Source: Geoalkalibacter subterraneus
Lineage (GTDB): Bacteria; Desulfobacterota; Desulfuromonadia; Desulfuromonadales; Geoalkalibacteraceae
Assembly (NCBI RefSeq): GCF_000827125.1
Contig: NZ_CP010311.1
Span: 186,001-250,000 of the forward strand
Length of the DNA: 64,000 nucleotides
Direction of reading: 5' to 3'
Shown here: positions 8,552 through 18,100 of the stretch, in pieces
Numbering within the stretch: the stretch's first letter is position 1
How the letters are laid out: each line of letters starts with the position of its first letter
Translations under genes and position numbers: made by a program
The notes under the pieces: model-generated
Seen by the model: only the letters and a program-made list of their open reading frames with translations
What the model was told of the DNA's origin: nothing
The model's database searches: none

Positions 8552-8935
8552 ATGAACAATGACAATCTGAAAAGCGATTTCGAAGGCCTCAAAAACTGGA
8601 TCGTGCGCAAATCGGATGAACACAGGTCCTGCCGACAGGAAGAACGGGAGTGGCAAGCTGAATGTATCGAGGCCGATGTCTTGCGGAAAATCTTTGATTT
8701 TGGGGTCAAAGCAGGTCTGCGAGTTTCCTGGTGCGATATTGAGAAGGTTCTGGCCGCCGAGGATGACGAGGATCCAGAGGTCCCGGAGGAAGGGATTCAG
8801 GAGACGCTTTTTGATGTCTGGCAGAGGGTGACCGATCCGGACATGGATGATCGGGGTATTGAAGCATCAACCGAGGTCCGCGAATTATTCAAGCTTTTTG
8901 AGGAGAGTTTCTGGCCGGCCGAAGACGAGCCATAG
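8552..8935 (+). CDS. Hypothetical protein, 127 aa
   Basis: GGGAGAG precedes the ATG. The protein is very acidic, with a helical N-terminal half (KNWIVRKSDEHRSCRQEEREW) and a glutamate/aspartate-rich middle (AAEDDEDPEVPEEG). It has no signal peptide or known motif. It follows the tandem ATPase by 125 bases and may share its transcript. Strong acidity could mean a DNA-mimic or a partner of a basic protein, but that is speculation. It is convergent with the DUF2493 gene, with a 5-base gap. Confidence 0.6.
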   Translation: MNNDNLKSDFEGLKNWIVRKSDEHRSCRQEEREWQAECIEADVLRKIFDFGVKAGLRVSWCDIEKVLAAEDDEDPEVPEEGIQETLFDVWQRVTDPDMDDRGIEASTEVRELFKLFEESFWPAEDEP

Positions 8936-8940
8936 CCTGT

Positions 8941-9282
8941 TCACAGGGGATAGATAAAAACCTCAAGCCCCTGGCGTTTGGCCAGATCGATCATGTTGTG
9001 AGTTCCTTTGCTCTTTCCATCCCAGATTGCAATAAGCGCATCGGCATTTTGCGCCATTTCCCGATTGCGCATGGGGCCCGCGCCGCGCCCAAAGCGCTTC
9101 CAGTCTGGGTCGAACCGCTCGATCGGAATGTCGTTGCGACGGGCCCATTGTTCACCGGCCTGATCGACCCCTTTGGCTCCGCCGGAGATGATCCGGGTGA
9201 TGACAAAGCCTGAAGCGGCGATGGCGCTTTCGACCAATTGAAAGTCGGTGCAGGTCCGTGACCCAGCAATAATGACGCGCAC
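8941..9282 (-). CDS. SLOG-superfamily DUF2493 protein (YspA-like)
   Basis: 113 aa from a GTG at 9282 that has AAAGGAG six bases upstream; a longer frame exists but lacks a ribosome site. The protein starts MRVIIAGSRTCTDF, the nucleotide-binding GSR loop typical of DUF2493/YspA. It continues with ISGGAKGVDQAGEQWA (GGAxGxD), GPMRNREMAQNADALIAIWDG and a final HNMIDLAKRQGLEV. SLOG proteins are known to bind nucleotides or nucleotide-derived ligands, and some act as sensors in anti-phage systems. An operator copy lies between this gene and the divergent gene at 9552, which supports membership in the same regulon. It could serve as the ligand sensor. Confidence 0.85.
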   Translation of the reverse strand: MRVIIAGSRTCTDFQLVESAIAASGFVITRIISGGAKGVDQAGEQWARRNDIPIERFDPDWKRFGRGAGPMRNREMAQNADALIAIWDGKSKGTHNMIDLAKRQGLEVFIYPL

Positions 9283-9435
9283 GTATTTCTCCTTTGCATG
9301 AAGTTCCATGGATAAGACGGCTTTCTCGAAAAATAACATAAACCTTCATCCATTGGCTTTATCTAACTTCACTTCAGCCGGAAAAAAGCAGTCTCGTTTC
9401 TATGCCCTACAAAGACCTGCTCTGTGAAACTTTAT

Positions 9436-9452
9436 GCGACATGAATTGTCGT
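9436..9452. promoter_or_regulatory. Shared palindromic operator, copy 4
   Basis: GCGACA-TGAAT-TGTCGT in the divergent intergenic region between the DUF2493 gene (start 9282, leftward) and the gene at 9552 (rightward). The five inner pairs are perfect. Confidence 0.65.
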
Positions 9453-9551
9453 CGAACAGTGAGATATTGAGGCAGACAAAGGAACCTTTTCAGAAACTGT
9501 CCACAGAATGATAGTCCTGAATCACGAACATTTCTTGGGAAAAGGTGGGGT

Positions 9552-10157
9552 ATGGATAAGAACAATCGCGCAAGCAAGCTTGTTTCCGATGCAATGAAAG
9601 GTAGGGAGATCGCTAAAGGCGAACTTGTTCATCGTCTTGGCTATTCGAATTTAAACAAAGGGCGGCGGCGCTTGGAAGATTTTTTGGAAAGTGGTGAGGC
9701 TGATCCTGCGTTTATCGAAAAACTCAGTGACGCTTTGGAACTTCGCCTGGAAGATATTTCCAAGGCCATGGAAGAGGACAGGAAGCAAAAAAAGCTGCTT
9801 CAGGAGAAACTGGAGCGAGAAGCATTTAAACCTTACGTCTTTATTTTAACTGAGGAAACAAGGCCGCTCCAAATCACAATGTTTGCATTGGCAGGAGGCG
9901 TAGGTGTCCACAAAATGTTCTTACTGCCTGATGGTCTCCAGGAAAAACCCTGGCAAGAACAGTTAAAGATTGTGAATGACATGTCGAAAGAATGTTATCG
10001 AAAGAAAAAGGGCAAAGTCCTTTTATTCGGAAAAATAACCGGATATCTGTATTGTCCGACTTACGACAGCAGTTACCAGGTAGGCCTCGATGGTAAGACT
10101 GACGGTATAAATCATGGCCATTTCTATCTTCCCCGATCTACAGCGTCTATTTCATAA
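9552..10157 (+). CDS. Hypothetical protein with HTH-like N-terminus, 201 aa
   Basis: Residues 1-75 look like an XRE-type helix-turn-helix variant: RASKLVSDAMKGREIAKGEL, then NLNKGRRRLEDFLESG and AFIEKLSDALELRLEDISKAM, with the second half like the dimer helices of such folds. A charged linker (KQKKLLQEKLEREAFKPY) leads to a 110-residue C-terminal domain that alternates strands (FILTEETRPLQITMFALAGG). An AAGGTGGGG ribosome site precedes the ATG. The family is not recognised. It heads a short operon with the next two genes, under operator copy 4. It could be an ancillary regulator or sensor. Confidence 0.65.
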   Translation: MDKNNRASKLVSDAMKGREIAKGELVHRLGYSNLNKGRRRLEDFLESGEADPAFIEKLSDALELRLEDISKAMEEDRKQKKLLQEKLEREAFKPYVFILTEETRPLQITMFALAGGVGVHKMFLLPDGLQEKPWQEQLKIVNDMSKECYRKKKGKVLLFGKITGYLYCPTYDSSYQVGLDGKTDGINHGHFYLPRSTASIS

Positions 10158-10171
10158 GCCGGAGGCTGGTT

Positions 10172-10603
10172 TTGGCGATTAAAGGGACGATTGGCATGTT
10201 TATCTCTCCAGAGGGTCAGATCTGCACGGTGCAGACCAGCCACATCGATGCCGTCATCAAAAGTCCAGTTACGTTTGGACTGACCTCAGAGGAGATTCAA
10301 AAACAGTATGATAAGTACTCTGAACCCTTGGGGTTGGAGGGCAAGGCACGTGAGGTTCTGCTCCGCAGGATTATAAAAAATGGCTGGATCCGTTTGCGGC
10401 GATATCCAAACCGCCAGTGGTCGATTACCGTCAATCATTACAGCGACAGGAATCGCGAGCTCATAACCGATTGGGCAATACGCATCACAAAAGGTTATCT
10501 CGGCGTCAAGGAGGAGGACCTTTATATGCCCGCCGTCGTGACTCAACTAGGCGGCGCCAGCCCGGTTATCAAGACGATAGAGGAAATGTGTCATAGTAAA
10601 TAG
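10172..10603 (+). CDS. Hypothetical protein, 143 aa
   Basis: A TTG start at 10172 is chosen because GGAGG lies six bases before it; an ATG nine codons in has none. The protein begins LAIKGTIGMFISPEGQICTVQTSH and contains a basic region (LRRIIKNGWIRLRRYPNRQWSI). No family is recognised with confidence, though the N-terminal FISPEG...VQTSHI pattern looks like a conserved domain. It lies 14 bases after the preceding gene in the same operon and 10 bases before a further small frame. Confidence 0.65.
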   Translation: MAIKGTIGMFISPEGQICTVQTSHIDAVIKSPVTFGLTSEEIQKQYDKYSEPLGLEGKAREVLLRRIIKNGWIRLRRYPNRQWSITVNHYSDRNRELITDWAIRITKGYLGVKEEDLYMPAVVTQLGGASPVIKTIEEMCHSK

Positions 10604-10613
10604 GAGGGTCCAA

Positions 10614-10784
10614 ATCTCCCAGGGCTCTGATAATAGCGATTTTTTACCCAGAAGAGGTTATTGGAAAGATGTCAAATTACTCCATGAAGGCATCGCCGCT
10701 GACCCCACAGGAGAGATATTTTTTGAATCAGATCAGGGATATACATTGAGTGCTCATATCTCTGCCGACTTTACACAGGGATAA
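10614..10784 (+). CDS. Small protein, 56 aa, with apparent ATC start
   Basis: The frame follows the preceding stop by ten bases and has a perfect AGGAGG at 10602-10607, but the codon at the right distance is ATC, not ATG/GTG/TTG. The encoded sequence looks protein-like and structured: RRGYWKDVKLLHEGIAAD, then EIFFESDQGYTLSAHIS, ending before TAA at 10782. Either this is a rare ATC start limiting expression, or the start codon was lost by mutation. No family is recognised. Confidence 0.4.
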   Translation: MSQGSDNSDFLPRRGYWKDVKLLHEGIAADPTGEIFFESDQGYTLSAHISADFTQG

Positions 10785-10868
10785 AAAGTTTAAATCCTTG
10801 CGCATAAAATTAAAATAACCTAAAATTTGGCATTACTATTCGCGCAAATCATCAAAAGGTTGATTCGG

Positions 10869-10885
10869 GCAACAGGACCTGTCAG
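10869..10885. promoter_or_regulatory. Degenerate operator copy before the WYL gene
   Basis: GCAACA-GGACC-TGTCAG keeps the ACA-N5-TGT core with the same spacer but has one mismatch to the consensus in the left arm and two in the right. Its position 75 bases before the WYL start would fit weak autoregulation. On its own it would not be convincing. Confidence 0.35.
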
Positions 10886-10959
10886 CTTGTCCAACTCAGG
10901 GTGAAGGACGCTTACGATCCCGCTCGCTGATATCGCCCTGGACCAAGAGGAGAGATGCA

Positions 10960-11970
10960 GTGGATACCCTGCTTCGACAATGGACCATGCTGAAGCACAT
11001 CCCGCGGCTGCCGCGCAAGATCACTGCGGTAGAACTGCAGACGATCCTTGAGGATCGGGGATTTCCGACGACACTGCGCACGGTACAGCGCGATCTCGAG
11101 AAACTCGGGCCTTCTTTTCAGTTCGACTCGGACGGTTGTAAACCGGCCGGCTGGGCCTTTTCCCGCGAATCCAACCACTTTCAACTTCCCGGTATGGATG
11201 GCCCGTCTGCTCTGGTCTTCCAGATGGTGCGCCTGCACCTCAAGCCTCTCTTGCCCGAGACCTGCACCGAATATCTACGCCCCTATTTCAGACAGGCCGA
11301 CAACGTCCTGACCGAAATGCAAATCCCTTTCTTCTCGCAATGGTCCCACAAGGTGGCGGTTGTTTCCCGGGGACTCTCCCTGCAACCACCCGCGATTGAC
11401 TCCGACGTCTTATCCTGCGTGTACCAGGCGCTTCTTTACGGTCAGCAACTCGACATCATGTACCGCCGCCGCGGTGAGGATGCGCCCTCCGGGCGCCGGG
11501 TGCATCCGCTGGGGCTGGTGATGGTCGACCAGAATCACTACCTGGTCTGTACCCTGTGGGATTATCAGGATATCAAGCAGGTCGCACTGCACCGCATCTC
11601 GTCTGCGTCGCTGCGTGATGAATCCGTGCGCCCGCCGGAAGGGTTCGATCTGCAAAAATATATCGCAGGCGGTGCTTTCGGCTATCCGGTCGGCGACGGC
11701 AAACTGCACCTCAAGGCTTTGTTCGATCCAGATGTGGCGGTGCAGTTCGATGAATCGTACCTGACCCCCGACCAGACCCTGGTGGAACAGGAGGACGGCC
11801 GTGTTCTGCTAGAAGCCCAGGTGCTCGATACCGCTCAACTGCGCTGGTGGCTGCAGGGGTTCGGGGCCCGGGTGGAGGTCATCGCGCCTGAAAGTCTGCG
11901 CGAAGAGTTCCGGCAGTTGAGCCGGCAGCTTGGTGAGCGCTACCAGGGCAGGGCAAGTTCACATCCCTGA
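10960..11970 (+). CDS. WYL-domain transcriptional regulator, 336 aa
   Basis: A GTG start at 10960 with GAGGAGA upstream. Residues 1-70 form a winged HTH (LRQWTMLKHIPRLPRKITA, TTLRTVQRDLEKLG). Residues about 150-215 are the WYL domain (LDIMYRRRGEDAPSGRRVHPLGLVMV, NHYLVCTLW, VALHRIS), in which the W position is H. The C-terminal 100 residues match the WCX extension (RWWLQGFGARVEVIAPE). WYL proteins such as BrxR and CapW are known dimeric repressors of defence operons that sense an infection-linked ligand. It sits in the middle of operons carrying the shared palindrome, making it the best candidate for the factor that binds it. Confidence 0.88.
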   Translation: MDTLLRQWTMLKHIPRLPRKITAVELQTILEDRGFPTTLRTVQRDLEKLGPSFQFDSDGCKPAGWAFSRESNHFQLPGMDGPSALVFQMVRLHLKPLLPETCTEYLRPYFRQADNVLTEMQIPFFSQWSHKVAVVSRGLSLQPPAIDSDVLSCVYQALLYGQQLDIMYRRRGEDAPSGRRVHPLGLVMVDQNHYLVCTLWDYQDIKQVALHRISSASLRDESVRPPEGFDLQKYIAGGAFGYPVGDGKLHLKALFDPDVAVQFDESYLTPDQTLVEQEDGRVLLEAQVLDTAQLRWWLQGFGARVEVIAPESLREEFRQLSRQLGERYQGRASSHP

Positions 11971-12015
11971 AGATGGCACTGCCTTGCATCGGCAAATAAA
12001 TTGAATTGATTGCAT

Positions 12016-12032
12016 GCGACACAGTTTGTCGC
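12016..12032. promoter_or_regulatory. Shared palindromic operator, copy 5
   Basis: GCGACA-CAGTT-TGTCGC, a perfect 6-bp inverted repeat with the standard 5-base spacer, 39 bases before the gene at 12071, which leads into the AddB/AddA-like pair. Confidence 0.7.
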
Positions 12033-12070
12033 TTAAATATGCAGAGTGAAAACCAGGAGAGGAGGGGGCG

Positions 12071-12340
12071 ATGAGTGAAACGCAAACGGTGGGCGATCCC
12101 TGCAGAATCTGCGGGCAAAAAGTGGTTGAAGTCAGCCGTGAGACTCTGCAGGAGATCCTTAGAAACCGTCCCGCCTTGAAATCCATCTCCCCTCGGGAGG
12201 TCAGACGCCGCAGGCCTTCCTATCTTCTATGTCCCCAATGCGACGCTTACGCCCTGGGAATCGAGATGGAGCATGGCTACCCGTTTCGAGACGAGCACGG
12301 AGAAACCCATACGATTGGAGAGTACGACCTATTCAATTGA
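12071..12340 (+). CDS. Zinc-ribbon small protein, 89 aa
   Basis: A strong AGGAGGGGG ribosome site precedes the ATG. Two cysteine pairs, CRIC near residue 11 and CPQC near residue 56, form a likely zinc ribbon, with an arginine-rich stretch between them (REVRRRRPSYLL). The C-terminus is acidic. Likely role: DNA or protein binding within the following AddB/AddA-like complex. It lies 61 bases before the AddB-like gene and directly after operator copy 5. No named family is recognised. Confidence 0.65.
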   Translation: MSETQTVGDPCRICGQKVVEVSRETLQEILRNRPALKSISPREVRRRRPSYLLCPQCDAYALGIEMEHGYPFRDEHGETHTIGEYDLFN

Positions 12341-12401
12341 ACGGGGAGGTTTCATCTGCCCATTTATTGCATTTTGATCGGTTGAGCAAGCTGGAGGGGT
12401 C

Positions 12402-15125
12402 ATGTCTGTCTGTCATTTTATCCTTGCCGAAGATCGAGCCCAGAGCCGCTATCTTAAACGGCACCTGGCTGAAAAAGGTGCCTGGCTCAATGTCGTGGTG
12501 GGCACCTGGGTCGAGCTTCTAACCACCCTTGAGAACTTTTTCCTGGTCGAAGAGCCGACCTCTGACTGGGCGGCGACTCTAGCTTCCTGTGCCGAACAGG
12601 TCGATGAGGCGTTCTGGCGATCAAGCCTCGAGGTCGCACCTGCCGAAACACTCTCCTGTCTGGATTGCGAGCTGCAGCGGCTTTTGCGCGCCTGCGGCCC
12701 TGAAATAACTCTCCCATCCTTTGACGCCTCTTCTTTAAGCCTTCGCGGCAAGCGCCATTACAACGACCTGGCAGCGCTGCACCGCCAAATGGGCCATGTT
12801 CTGCCCGACGACCTTGCGCTTATTCGCTCTATTCTGGATGCCGACCCTGCGCGCTGTATCAAGCCGGTGGTCATCTATGACCATCTGCTGCAAACCCCTT
12901 TGAACCCTTGGCAGCACAGCCTTCTGGAGCATGTGCGGGAGTCTTTTGCTGCAGAACCTGACAGGCGCCTGGAAGATGTTTTGACGGGCCTTGCGACTCA
13001 AGAGCAGGGCAGGGGACAAACAAACCTGCAGCATCTGTCGCAAAACCTTTTCTCCGGCGCGGCGGCTCGCCAGCCGCTTGACGGCTCCCTGCAATGGCTT
13101 GCCGTGCGCGATTCTCTGCAGGAGGTCGAGGTCGCAGCCTCCATGATCCAGCACGCCCGCCGCAGCAATCAAGACCTTGATTTTTCTGACCTGGCTCTGC
13201 TGATTCCCAACCGCCCGGAATATACCCGGCCGATCGCCGCGGTCTTTGATCGCGCAGGCATTCCACTTGCCGGTCTTGAGCGCTCGGAGTCGATCCGGGA
13301 TCTGGGGGCAGAGCTGGTTTTTTATTTTCTGCTCAGCCTGCGCAAGCCTGCACCGGCCATGGCGCTGGCGTCCTTTTTGAGCTCGCCACTGCTGCCCTGG
13401 GATATTGACCAGGGGCATGATCTGGCACAGCGGGTGATGGATGGCCGGTTCGATCTGCGCGCTCCCCGCGGTGCAGGGCGGGCGGCCACCCAAGTGCTGG
13501 ACAGCGTCCGTCAAGGCTGCGAGAAAGCTCCTGAGCTTTCGGCGGCCCTCGCGATGCTTGAGCAATGTCTTGGTCTCTCTGGCGGCGCCGAGGAGCACCG
13601 AAGTCGTGCGCGCGAACTGATTCAGGAACTGCAGGCGGCGGTCAATGCCGGCGAAGCCTTTCCCTGGGACGATCTGCTGCGCCGCTGTTCACCCGTGACT
13701 TTGCAGCGCCCGGCGGCGCTGGAGCTCCCCCGGGAAGGGGTGGCGGTGTTTTATGAACACGAAGAACCCTGGCGCGAGGTCAGACAGCTCTTCGTGCTGG
13801 GCTTTAGCGACGGACACTATCCGGCGGCGGTGGGTGCGTCCGCCGTCTTTTTCGAGTCCGACCTCCACGCGTTGCACAAGGATGCCAAGCTGCCCGTTGA
13901 AACCGCCTCCGACCTTCTGGAGCGCAGACGCGATCTATTACGTCGTCAGCTCAGCTTCGTCACCGAGCGGGTCCATTTCATGATCCCCCGCCGCGACGTG
14001 CTGGGCGCCACCCTGCAGCCCTCCCAATCCCTGAGTTTCATGGCACAGCTTTTTGCAGGTGTCGAGGATGCAGACGGTCTGATCCTCGAGCTCGAACGTG
14101 AAGACGACCGAACTCGAAGCTACGGCGTGCCCTGCGCCCCTGAGCAGTTGCCCGTCGCGCCTCCCGCTCCGGAAGTCTGCGATCTCAACCTGAAGCGTGA
14201 CCTGGTGGCGATGTGGACGCGCGACGATGGCAGTATTTATCCCCTCTCCCCGAGTGCCCTTGAGACCCTGATGGTCAGTCCGCTTGCCTGGTTGTTCTCA
14301 AAGGCAGGTCTTGAACCGCGCCAATGGGCGCCCGAAGCGCTCGATGCCATGGTCAAGGGAACCCTGGCCCATCGTGTTTTTGAAGATCTCTTCAAACCGG
14401 CCGCGGCAATCCCCTCCGCCAAAGAGATTGAAGAGCAGGTCCCCGCATTGCTGCACCAGGCGATCCGCGAGATTGCGCCTTTTTTGCTGATGCCTGAATG
14501 GCGGGTTGAACGAGCCAACCTGCACAAGGAAATCGTTTTGGCCGCCACCCGCTGGAGCGAGTTTCTTCAGCATACCGGCGGACAGGTTCTCGGCAACGAG
14601 GTCAAGCTCGCAGGCAGGCTCGATGATCTGCCGATCCACGGCCTGACCGATACCCTGGTTGCGCTTCCCGGGGGCAGAATCTATGTCGTCGACTTCAAAA
14701 AATCCAAAAGCGACAAGCGGCGTGAGCGCATGACCAAGGGCTACGACAGTCAGGCCACTCTTTACCGAATCATGCTGCAGACCGGCGAGGCCCACAAAAC
14801 CGAGGATGAACTTGCCCGTGCGTTTGAGCAGGGCGCACAGATCGGCGTTCTTTATTACCTGATGAATGACCAGGTCGTGCTCGCCGATACCGCCGGGTGG
14901 CTGCCGCAGGATCTGGCCGGGGCGGACGAGCTCGGCGACGGAATCTCCACCAAGGCCATGACCCTGATTCGCGAGCGACTTGCGCAGATCAGGCGCGGCG
15001 AGGTGCGGCTCAATCACGAAGATGATGAGCGCTGGTATGACAAGGAAGCCGGCATGGCGATCTACGCCCTCGACAACAGCCCGCTGCTCAGGCTCTTTAT
15101 GCACCGCGGGGAGGTGACGCGATGA
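12402..15125 (+). CDS. AddB-like PD-(D/E)XK nuclease protein, 907 aa
   Basis: GGAGGGG lies two bases before the ATG, and the stop overlaps the AddA-like start (ATGA). The long N-terminal part has the layout of the inactivated helicase fold of AddB-type subunits, with no intact Walker A. The C-terminal nuclease is clear: GLTDTLVALPGG, YVVDFKKSKSD (about residue 760) and QATLYR (about 783), the RecB-family GxxD, D-x-K and QxxxY motifs. I do not see the four-cysteine iron-sulphur pattern of classical AddB. With its partner it should process DNA ends. It is separate from the usual housekeeping recombination genes and lies in a defence context, suggesting a dedicated anti-phage nuclease-helicase. 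Confidence 0.8.
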   Translation: MSVCHFILAEDRAQSRYLKRHLAEKGAWLNVVVGTWVELLTTLENFFLVEEPTSDWAATLASCAEQVDEAFWRSSLEVAPAETLSCLDCELQRLLRACGPEITLPSFDASSLSLRGKRHYNDLAALHRQMGHVLPDDLALIRSILDADPARCIKPVVIYDHLLQTPLNPWQHSLLEHVRESFAAEPDRRLEDVLTGLATQEQGRGQTNLQHLSQNLFSGAAARQPLDGSLQWLAVRDSLQEVEVAASMIQHARRSNQDLDFSDLALLIPNRPEYTRPIAAVFDRAGIPLAGLERSESIRDLGAELVFYFLLSLRKPAPAMALASFLSSPLLPWDIDQGHDLAQRVMDGRFDLRAPRGAGRAATQVLDSVRQGCEKAPELSAALAMLEQCLGLSGGAEEHRSRARELIQELQAAVNAGEAFPWDDLLRRCSPVTLQRPAALELPREGVAVFYEHEEPWREVRQLFVLGFSDGHYPAAVGASAVFFESDLHALHKDAKLPVETASDLLERRRDLLRRQLSFVTERVHFMIPRRDVLGATLQPSQSLSFMAQLFAGVEDADGLILELEREDDRTRSYGVPCAPEQLPVAPPAPEVCDLNLKRDLVAMWTRDDGSIYPLSPSALETLMVSPLAWLFSKAGLEPRQWAPEALDAMVKGTLAHRVFEDLFKPAAAIPSAKEIEEQVPALLHQAIREIAPFLLMPEWRVERANLHKEIVLAATRWSEFLQHTGGQVLGNEVKLAGRLDDLPIHGLTDTLVALPGGRIYVVDFKKSKSDKRRERMTKGYDSQATLYRIMLQTGEAHKTEDELARAFEQGAQIGVLYYLMNDQVVLADTAGWLPQDLAGADELGDGISTKAMTLIRERLAQIRRGEVRLNHEDDERWYDKEAGMAIYALDNSPLLRLFMHRGEVTR

Positions 15126-18100
15126 GTATCCCTCAGCTGACCATCATCCCCGCCGGCGCAGGCTCCGGCAAAACCTTCACGATCCAGAATACCCTGGCCA
15201 AATGGGTCAGAGATAACGAGATCGATCCCGATAGAATCGTCGCGGTCACTTTCACCGAGGCTGCCGCAGCAGAGCTTCGTGGACGCATCCGCGAGCAGCT
15301 GGTCAAAGATGGCCGTCTCGAAGACGCCCTGCGGCTCGATCAGGCCTATATCTCGACCATCCACGGCTTCGGTCTGCGCCTTCTCACCGAGTTTGCCTTC
15401 GACGCAGGGATCTCCCCCGCGCCGCGCCTGCTCAACGAAGATGAAGAGGCGATTCTGATCCGCCAGGCACTGGCCGAGACCGATCGTGCAGACGGGGTGA
15501 TGGGCGACCTCGACGGATTCGGCTACCGCTACGATTTTACCTCCAAGAAGGGGGGCGAGGATCTCTTCCGCGACCGTGTCCTTGAGTTGATCAACAAGCT
15601 GCGCTCCATCGGCCGGCTCGAAGAAGATGCTGGGCTTCTGCCCCATGCCCTGCAGCATCTTAAATCCCTTTACGGGCCCACCGAGCTTGCGCAAAACCTC
15701 AACCGGACCCTGCACGATGCGGTGCTGGCGCTGCTTGCGCAATTTCCGGCCGAACTCTCCTCTCTCCATCCAGACAACGGCACTTTTGTCCGTGCCTTGC
15801 GCGCCGATTTTCAGGCCCTCAAAAAAGCGCAGAAGAGTGAAAATCTCGAGACCGACTGGCAGCTGTGGAAGAAACTGCGCAACCTGCGCGGCTCCAAGCG
15901 CGGCACTGACATGCCCGGGGGCTACGATGCACTGGTCAATGAGGTGATCGACGCGGCCGATGCGCTCCCCCAGCATCCAGGCCCCCTGGCCCATGCGATC
16001 GCGCATGTTCAGGCGCTGCTCGAGGCCAGCCAGGATTGCCTGGGACGCTATGCCCAAAACAAGCGCGAGAAGGGGCTGGTCGACTACACCGATATGGTGG
16101 CCTTGAGCCATCGGATGCTTATTGGGCGACCGGAGATCCTCGAGACTTTCCGCGAGCGGGTGGATTGCCTGGTGATCGATGAATTCCAGGACACCAACCC
16201 CCTGCAGTTCTCCCTTCTCTGGGCGCTGTGCGAAGCGGGCGTGCCGACCCTGGTGGTCGGCGATCTCAAGCAGGCGATCATGGGCTTTCAAAATGCCGAT
16301 TCACGCCTGCTGGCGCAGCTGCAAACCCTCTACCCCGAACATACCCAGCCGCTGACCGGCAACTGGCGCTCCACCGCGAAGCTTATGGAGTGGTTCAACG
16401 CCGTGGGGCAGGGGCTGTTCAAAGAGCAGTACACGGCACTGACCCCCCATGCGGATTATCCCAGCAGTCTCTCCAGCCTTGAAGCCGTTGTGTTTGGCGA
16501 AAACTGGCGGGCCAAGGAGGGGGAGTCTTCGCCGACCGAGGTGCGACCGCGCTGGACGGCTTCGCGCATCAAAGCCCTGCTCGATGATCCTCAGCAATGT
16601 ATCTACGACCGCCACCAGAAAATCACCCGCAGGCTTCGCGCAGGCGATATCGCCATTTTGTGCCCCACCAACAAAAAACTCTCTGATTATGCCGATGCCC
16701 TGCGCGAGCTGGGCGTGCTCTCGCGCAGGGAGGCCGACGGCTGGTTTGAATCGCCGGTGGTGCGTCTGGCCTGTCACGCCCTGGCCTATGTCGCCGATCC
16801 CTGCGACCGGCATGCCGCACTGGTTCTTGCTGTGACCGAGATGGGCGAGCAGACCCTGCAGTCGGCCCTATCCACCCTGCTGGAGGGAGAGCTGCCTTCC
16901 GGCAAGGTTTTTGAGGCACTGCGCCCCCTCAAGGAGGCGCCCGCCGATCTCAGTGTCAGTGAACTTCTCAACCAGGTGATCGACGCCCTGGATCTCTATG
17001 GCGTGATCAGCACCTGGCCCGAGGCCGAGCAGGCCCGCGCCAGCCTTTTGCGGCTGCAGGGCGAAGCGCAGGAATTCATGGCGGCCAACCGCGAGGCACT
17101 GGCCAGCGGCGGCTATTACGGCTCTGGACCCAAGAGCTTTCTGGCGTGGCTTTCAAACCGCGCCGAGAGTGAAAACGGCCAGCCCGATCCGCGCGTGGTC
17201 GATGAGCAGGCGGTGGTGCTGATGACCTGGCACAAATCCAAGGGCAAGGAATGGCCCGTGGTGGTCGTGGCCGGCAGTGACGCGAAGGTCAAATGCCCCC
17301 TGCCCAGCACCGACGTGAAGTATCGCGACTTCTCTGACCTGGGTGCGGTTCTCGAACAGGCCCGCATTGAAATCTCCCCCGACTTTGCCGCACCCGAAAC
17401 GGGCGACAGGTTTAAAGAGCCTCTGTGGCAGCAGGCCTGGGAGAGTGCGTTGTGCCTGCTTTACGTGGTCATCACCCGCGCCCGGGAGAAGGTCATCCTC
17501 GAGTGGCCGCAATATCTCGACAATGGCCGGGAGCGATCCACCGTCACGTTCTGGGAGGTTCTCACCCAAACCACCGGAATGATGCTTGACGCCAATCATC
17601 TCAAGATCGGTCCGCAGCAGTTTGACTGCCGGGTGATGGAGACGGACCGGGATCTGCCTCCTGAATATGACACGGGGCGGGATCTCGAGGTAAGTCTTCC
17701 CACCACAGGGCGGCGTGCTATCGAGGCTGATTTACGACCGATAGAGTCCACGCCCGAGATCATCACGCCAAGCAGCCTGCACGCAGAAGAGGTCGGAGAA
17801 TCCAGCGCAGCTATGACCAGGAGGCGTTACAGCACACCACTGGAGATGGAACTTGATCTCGAAGCCCTGCAAAAGGGAACGCTGCTGCATCGCTGTTTCG
17901 AGTTGTTCGACCTCAGGAGGGATGCCGAGATCATCCGCGGGGCCTTGGGAGCCATGGTGTCCGAGGAAGACTTTAAGCGGATTACTCAGGCGGCCGGCGA
18001 TTTTTACCACTGGCTTGATCAAACCTATGCGCCCATTGCCCTGGAAAGAGAAGTGCCGATCCTGTTTCTTGACGAGAAAGGCAGCGTCGTTAACGGTTTC

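Noticed and set aside
15062-16291. A 409-codon minus-strand frame
   Set aside because: Mirror of the AddA-like helicase, whose motifs are in the plus-strand frame.
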